A stretch of 42,522 nt of DNA, taken from contig CANAQK010000011.1 in NCBI GenBank assembly GCA_947363605.1, forward strand, positions 1 to 42,522. The letters run 5' to 3'. The notes below the pieces were generated by a model. The model did no database searches. It had not been told where the DNA came from and saw only the letters and a list, made by a program, of their open reading frames with translations. The position numbers and the translations under genes were made by a program. The DNA comes from an uncultured Clostridia bacterium. Its GTDB lineage: Bacteria; Bacillota; Clostridia; Oscillospirales; Ruminococcaceae. Positions 38,201 to 42,522 of the stretch are shown here, in pieces; the stretch's first letter is position 1, and each line of letters opens with the position of its first letter.

Positions 38201-39934
38201 ATGTTCCGAAAGATTCTTCCGTATGCGAAGAAGTACCGAAAGGAAACCGTATGGACCTCGCTGCTGGTCTTGGGTGAGGTTCTGCTGGAGATCTTTATCC
38301 CGCTGCTGATGGCGGATATGGTGGATAAGGCGATCCCTTCCGGGGAGCTGGCCTATGTCATCAAGCTGGGAGGGCTGATGATCCTCATGGCGCTGATTTC
38401 GCTGACCTGCGGCGCAGCGGCGGCGCGGGTGGCTTCGGTTGCGGGAGCCGGCTTTGGCAGTGATGTCCGGGCGGCGCTTTTCAACAAGATCCAGCAGTTT
38501 TCGTTTGCCAATGTGGACCGGTATTCCAAGCCATCCCTGATTACCCGGCTGACTACTGATATCAATTACATTCAGATGACCTTTATGATGGTGATCCGGA
38601 TCCTGGCCCGCGGCCCGATGATGCTGGTCAGCGCCGGTATCATGGCCTATGTGATGAATCCCCGTCTGACCCCCATTTTTGTGGTAGGGATCCTGGTTTT
38701 TTCGGTTGGGATGGTGGCGCTGTTCCAGATTTGTTATCCCCGTTTGATGGTGATGCTGAAAAAATACGACGGTCTGAACGCCGCAATCCAGGAAAACCTG
38801 ATTGCGATCCGGGTGGTCAAAGCCTTTGTCCGTGCGGATTTTGAGAAACAGAAGTTCCGCAAGGCCAATGATGAGAATATGGAAATGTCGGTCCGCTGCG
38901 AACGGATCATGAATCTGCAGATGCCGCTCATTCTTCTGATTATGTACGGCAGTATCACGGCGGTAATTTGGTTCGGGGGCCAGATGGTCATCGAGGGCAG
39001 CTTTTTAACCGGCCAGATGGTCAGCTTTGTCGGCTATGTGACCCAGATCCTGATGTCGATGATTATGATTGCGCAGGTACTGGTCAGCACCATTATGACT
39101 CGTGCTTCGATTACCCGTATCGGGGAAGTGCTGGATGAGCAGGTGGAAATCCTGGATCCTCCCGAACCGGCGGAGGGTTATCCGGCAGTAGCAGACGGAT
39201 CCATCGAGTTCGACCATGTTTTCTTTTCCTATCATCAGGAATCGGAGCAGCCCAATTTGAGCGAAATCAATCTCCGGATTAAACCCGGCCAAACGGTGGG
39301 GATCATCGGCGGCACAGGGTCGGCCAAAACTTCGCTGGTGCAGCTGATCCCGCGGCTGTATGATGTGACCGGGGGCAGCGTACGGGTTGGAGGCCGGGAT
39401 GTTCGGGAATACCGGGTTCATGACCTGCGGGAAGCAGTCAGCATGGTGCTCCAGAAGAATGTCCTCTTTTCGGGGACGATCCGGGAAAACCTGCTGTGGG
39501 GCGATGCAGAAGCTACCCAGGAGGAGATCGAAGCGGCTTGCCGGGCGGCGCAGGCGCACGACTTTATTTCGGCCTTTCCGGACGGCTATAATACCGATTT
39601 GGGGCAGGGCGGCGTAAATGTGTCCGGCGGGCAGAAGCAGCGGCTCTGTATTGCCCGGGCTCTGCTGAAAAAGCCCAAGATCCTGATCCTGGACGACTCC
39701 ACCAGTGCGGTGGATACGGCGACGGATGCGAAAATCCGCCAGGCTTTCCGGGAGAATCTGAAAGATACAACAAAAATTATTATTGCCCAGCGGGTTTCCT
39801 CCGTATCGGACGCTGATCAGATTATTGTGATGGATGACGGCCGGATTGATGCTGTCGGTACTCATGAGGAGCTGCTGGCAACCAACGAAATTTATCGTGA
39901 GGTTTATCATTCGCAGCAGAAGGGGGTGGCCTGA
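38201..39934 (+). CDS. ABC exporter half-transporter with degenerate ATP site
   Basis: A 577-residue protein: six membrane helices (to about residue 320), then a nucleotide-binding domain with Walker A GGTGSAKT (about 370), signature VSGGQ (about 474) and Walker B ILILDDST. The catalytic glutamate is Asp (about 498), and the switch histidine is Gln (IIIAQRVSS, about 528). These two changes mark the degenerate subunit of heterodimeric exporters such as TM287/288 and BmrCD. It pairs with the next gene, which starts one base after its stop. The substrate is unknown; drugs or lipids are typical. Confidence 0.93.
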   Translation: MFRKILPYAKKYRKETVWTSLLVLGEVLLEIFIPLLMADMVDKAIPSGELAYVIKLGGLMILMALISLTCGAAAARVASVAGAGFGSDVRAALFNKIQQFSFANVDRYSKPSLITRLTTDINYIQMTFMMVIRILARGPMMLVSAGIMAYVMNPRLTPIFVVGILVFSVGMVALFQICYPRLMVMLKKYDGLNAAIQENLIAIRVVKAFVRADFEKQKFRKANDENMEMSVRCERIMNLQMPLILLIMYGSITAVIWFGGQMVIEGSFLTGQMVSFVGYVTQILMSMIMIAQVLVSTIMTRASITRIGEVLDEQVEILDPPEPAEGYPAVADGSIEFDHVFFSYHQESEQPNLSEINLRIKPGQTVGIIGGTGSAKTSLVQLIPRLYDVTGGSVRVGGRDVREYRVHDLREAVSMVLQKNVLFSGTIRENLLWGDAEATQEEIEAACRAAQAHDFISAFPDGYNTDLGQGGVNVSGGQKQRLCIARALLKKPKILILDDSTSAVDTATDAKIRQAFRENLKDTTKIIIAQRVSSVSDADQIIVMDDGRIDAVGTHEELLATNEIYREVYHSQQKGVA

Positions 39935-41836
39935 ATGCCGAAATCCAAAGCATCCAAGGGGCCTGAAATGCCCAAAGCCCAGAATTCTCTCAAAACTATC
40001 GGGCGGATTATCCGGTATCTTGGCCGGTATAAATGGATGATTGCTGTGGTGCTGGTGCTGGTCATGATCGGCGAGGCGACGGGCGTTGTGAATGTTTACC
40101 TGCTCAAGCCGCTCATCAATGATTGTATTGTCCCCCTGATCGGGAAAGAAAACCTGACTGCGGCGGACTTTGCCCCACTGGGGAGGATGACGTTGATTCT
40201 GATCGGGATCTATCTGGCGGGAACCCTGGCCACGTTGATTTACGGCCAAATGATGGTCAAAATCTCCAACGGCGTGCTGAATACGATCCGGCGCGATCTC
40301 TTTAACAGCGTCCAGGACCTGCCGGTCCAGTATTTTGACCTGCGCACCCATGGGGAAATCATGAGCCGCTTTACCAGTGACGTCGATACCTTCCGGGATG
40401 CGATTGTCAGCGGGATTACCCAGATTGTGTCCTGTACGGTGGCTGTGGTCGGGATGTTTGTGATGATGCTGATCCTCAGCCCGCTGCTGACCCTGCTGAT
40501 TGTCGGGATGCTGGCGGTTATGCTGCTGATCCTTCAGAAAATCGGCGGGAAAGCGGCCCGTTATTTCCAAAAGCAGCAGGCGGCTGTCGGAAAGGTAAAC
40601 GGGTATATTGAAGAAATGATCGAAGGGCAGAAGGTCGTCAAGGTCTTTAACCATGAATCCGTGGTGCAGGACGAATTTGCCGCCCTCAACCAGGACCTGC
40701 GGGATGCCTCCGCCAGCGCAAACACGTTCGCCAGTGTGATGATGCCGATTATGGGGAACCTTTCTTATGTGAACTATGCGCTGACCGCGGTCTGCGGTTC
40801 GGCAATGGTCATTACCGGGAGTATGGACTTGGGGACTATTATTTCCTTTTTGCAGTATACCCGCTCCTTTTCCCAGCCGATTACCCGGATTTCCCAGCTG
40901 TTCAACGCCTTCTTTGCCGCACTGGCCGGCGCGGAACGGATTTTTGAGGTGATTGACTCCAAGCCGGAAGAGGACAACGGCTATGTAGGGCTGGTGAACG
41001 TGGAGTATGCTCCGGATGGTAATCCGGTCGAAAGCGGGAAGCGTACCGGGCAGTGGGCTTGGAAGCATCCGCATCATGATGGGACAACGACCTATGCCCC
41101 GATGAACGGGGCCGTGGATTTTGAGAATGTCACTTTCTCTTATGATGGGAAAAAGACAGTTCTGGAGGATGTTTCCCTCTATGCCAAGCCCGGGCAGAAA
41201 ATTGCGCTGGTGGGTTCCACCGGTGCGGGAAAAACGACGATTACCAACCTGATCAACCGGTTTTACGAACTGCAAAGTGGGAAGATCCGGTATGATGGGA
41301 TCAATATCGAGAAAATCAAAAAAGGGGATTTGCGTTCCGCCCTCTCCATGGTCTTACAGGACACCCATCTGTTTACCGGTACAGTACGGGAAAATATCCG
41401 TTACGGCAGGCTGGATGCAACCGATGAAGAAGTGGTCGCCGCGGCCCGTTTGGCAAACGCGGATTCATTTATCCGGCATTTGCCCTATGGCTATGATACC
41501 ATGCTGACCGCGGATGGTTCCAACCTCAGCCAGGGGCAGCGTCAGCTTTTGGCCATTGCCCGGGCGGCTGTAGCAGACCCGCCGGTACTGATCCTGGATG
41601 AGGCAACCTCATCCATTGACACCCGGACAGAAGCGCTGATTGAAAAGGGGATGGATCAGCTGATGCACGGGCGGACAGTATTCGTGATTGCACACCGGCT
41701 GTCTACGGTCCACAATGCCGACGCGATCATGGTGCTGGAGAACGGCCAGATTATCGAGCGGGGCAATCACGACGAGCTGGTGGCCCAAAAAGGCCGCTAT
41801 TATCAGTTGTATACCGGGCAGTTTGAATTGTCCTGA
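39935..41836 (+). CDS. ABC exporter half-transporter with consensus ATP site
   Basis: A 633-residue protein with an N-terminal extension, six membrane helices and a complete catalytic domain: Walker A GSTGAGKTT (about 426), Walker B LILDEATSSID with Glu (about 556) and switch IAHRLST. Its signature is LSQGQ instead of LSGGQ, the usual deviation in the subunit that completes the partner's degenerate site. A 45-residue insertion (about 350-395, ending TYAPMNGAVDF) before the ATPase domain is typical of this subfamily. It is co-translated with the previous gene. Confidence 0.93.
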   Translation: MPKSKASKGPEMPKAQNSLKTIGRIIRYLGRYKWMIAVVLVLVMIGEATGVVNVYLLKPLINDCIVPLIGKENLTAADFAPLGRMTLILIGIYLAGTLATLIYGQMMVKISNGVLNTIRRDLFNSVQDLPVQYFDLRTHGEIMSRFTSDVDTFRDAIVSGITQIVSCTVAVVGMFVMMLILSPLLTLLIVGMLAVMLLILQKIGGKAARYFQKQQAAVGKVNGYIEEMIEGQKVVKVFNHESVVQDEFAALNQDLRDASASANTFASVMMPIMGNLSYVNYALTAVCGSAMVITGSMDLGTIISFLQYTRSFSQPITRISQLFNAFFAALAGAERIFEVIDSKPEEDNGYVGLVNVEYAPDGNPVESGKRTGQWAWKHPHHDGTTTYAPMNGAVDFENVTFSYDGKKTVLEDVSLYAKPGQKIALVGSTGAGKTTITNLINRFYELQSGKIRYDGINIEKIKKGDLRSALSMVLQDTHLFTGTVRENIRYGRLDATDEEVVAAARLANADSFIRHLPYGYDTMLTADGSNLSQGQRQLLAIARAAVADPPVLILDEATSSIDTRTEALIEKGMDQLMHGRTVFVIAHRLSTVHNADAIMVLENGQIIERGNHDELVAQKGRYYQLYTGQFELS

Positions 41837-41850
41837 TAAGGAGGAGCCAA

Positions 41851-42441
41851 ATGAATATCCTGTTTATTGGAAACAGTCATACCTATTTTAATGATATGCC
41901 GGCGCTGTTCCGGCGGGTCTGCACGCAGAATAGGGAAACCGTTCGGGTGGCCATGCTGGCACATGGCGGGAAAGGGCTGGATTTTCATGCAGCTGAACCG
42001 GAGGCACGGTTCAATATCTGCTGCGGGGAATACGACGTTGTGGTGCTTCAGCATATCGCTCATCCCTTTGGGGAGGAAGAAGCCTTTTTTGCGGCAGCGA
42101 AAACCTTGGATGGCTGGATCCGTCAATCCGGAGCCCGGACGGTCCTGTATATGACCTGGAGTGAAAAGAACAACCCGGAAGGGCAGGCCCGGATGACGGA
42201 TGCCTATAAACGGCTGGGGGAGGAACTGGGGGCACTGGTTGCCCCGGTTGGGACGGCCTGGCAGGCGCACCGTGCCGCTTATCCCGAAACGGAGCTTTAT
42301 TTCAGCGATGGGGAACACGCCTCGCCGGAGGGGTCCCTTTTGGCGGCGTATACCCTGTTCGGTACGATTTTTGGCAGGAAGCCGGTTTGCCCGCCGGAGG
42401 AAGCGTCCCTTTGTGAAGAAGCCTGGAAAGCACAGCCCTGA
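41851..42441 (+). CDS. SGNH-type hydrolase-like protein
   Basis: A 196-residue protein with the block I motif GNSHT (Ser9) at the N-terminus and the final Asp-x-x-His pattern in FSDGEHASPEG (about residues 150-160), matching SGNH/GDSL esterases of the DUF4886-like type. VVVLQHIAHPF and TVLYMTWSEKN occupy the positions of the intermediate blocks. It likely removes acyl groups from carbohydrate or lipid substrates in the cytoplasm. It follows the ABC pair by 14 bp with an AAGGAGG site, so it is in the same operon. Confidence 0.82.
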   Translation: MNILFIGNSHTYFNDMPALFRRVCTQNRETVRVAMLAHGGKGLDFHAAEPEARFNICCGEYDVVVLQHIAHPFGEEEAFFAAAKTLDGWIRQSGARTVLYMTWSEKNNPEGQARMTDAYKRLGEELGALVAPVGTAWQAHRAAYPETELYFSDGEHASPEGSLLAAYTLFGTIFGRKPVCPPEEASLCEEAWKAQP

Positions 42442-42522
42442 CAGCTGGAGGTTATCCGGATTTTTCCCAATAAACGTGTTTTGCCAATCATGCAGGCAGA
42501 AAAATTTTAGCTTATATCATTT
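42442..42522. other. End of window, nothing recognised
   Basis: The last 81 bases hold no start codon with a ribosome site, no clear hairpin and no promoter that I can support. Confidence 0.5.

Noticed and set aside
39005-41275. A 756-codon minus-strand frame across both ABC transporter genes
   Set aside because: It is the antisense shadow of two clear ABC half-transporters. Composition is His/Gln/Arg-rich without domains, and there is no ribosome site.

Overview
The window (about 42.5 kb) looks like a chromosome segment of an anaerobic Firmicute of class Clostridia, probably a gut Oscillospirales/Ruminococcaceae-type organism. This is inferred from the moderate GC content, strong AGGAGG ribosome sites, sigma-A promoters of the TTGACA-N17-TATAAT type and the gene families present. 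Positions 1 to about 30,890 are most of a siphovirus-type prophage whose left end lies outside the window. Positions 30,891 to 42,522 are host genes.

Prophage, left to right on the plus strand: the C-terminal part of a DNA methyltransferase; small and large terminase; portal; minor head protein; a Com-like zinc-knuckle peptide; scaffold; decoration protein; lambda-E-type major capsid; four head-tail joining/neck genes; major tail protein; a tail chaperone pair probably linked by -1 frameshifting; and the tape measure. The morphogenesis operon is then interrupted (12.6-17.6 kb) by a block of accessory genes with their own promoters and terminators: ribbon-helix-helix (RHH) regulators with small partner ORFs, a BRO-type antirepressor, a zinc-ribbon membrane protein and a two-repeat lipoprotein. 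Tail genes resume at 17.7 kb with distal tail, tail endopeptidase/spike, BppU-like baseplate protein, tail fibre and a carbohydrate-binding accessory protein. Holin and glucosaminidase endolysin follow, then a small HTH protein. Next comes a five-gene cassette (25.4-28.1 kb) of low-complexity Met/Gln-, Gly/Trp/Cys- and Asp/Arg/Tyr-rich proteins behind an unusual promoter carrying three TGGCACA boxes at 11-bp intervals.

The right end of the prophage (28.1-30.7 kb) is a leftward block of small genes (including a pentapeptide-repeat protein and an Xre-type regulator) driven by two identical 92-bp promoter/operator copies. Divergent from it is a short noncoding transcription unit with promoter and terminator, whose 5' part carries both conserved ends of a subtype I-C CRISPR repeat (GTCAC and GTGGATTGAAAT, 31 nt overall). 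This resembles the solitary-repeat RNA anti-CRISPRs (Racr) of phages, and with its neighbours it could form an anti-defence island. It is the observation in this window most worth following up. The prophage ends at the 3' end of a tRNA-Pro(GGG) gene, the likely attachment site.

Host side: a metal-resistance operon (CadC/SmtB-type ArsR repressor, stand-alone HMA protein, P1B-2 Zn/Cd/Pb ATPase), a DUF2461 protein, a 168-bp MITE-like inverted-repeat element, a PLP aminotransferase preceded by a hairpin-dense leader, a GH29 alpha-L-fucosidase, a heterodimeric ABC exporter pair behind a 28-bp perfect palindrome, and an SGNH-type hydrolase.
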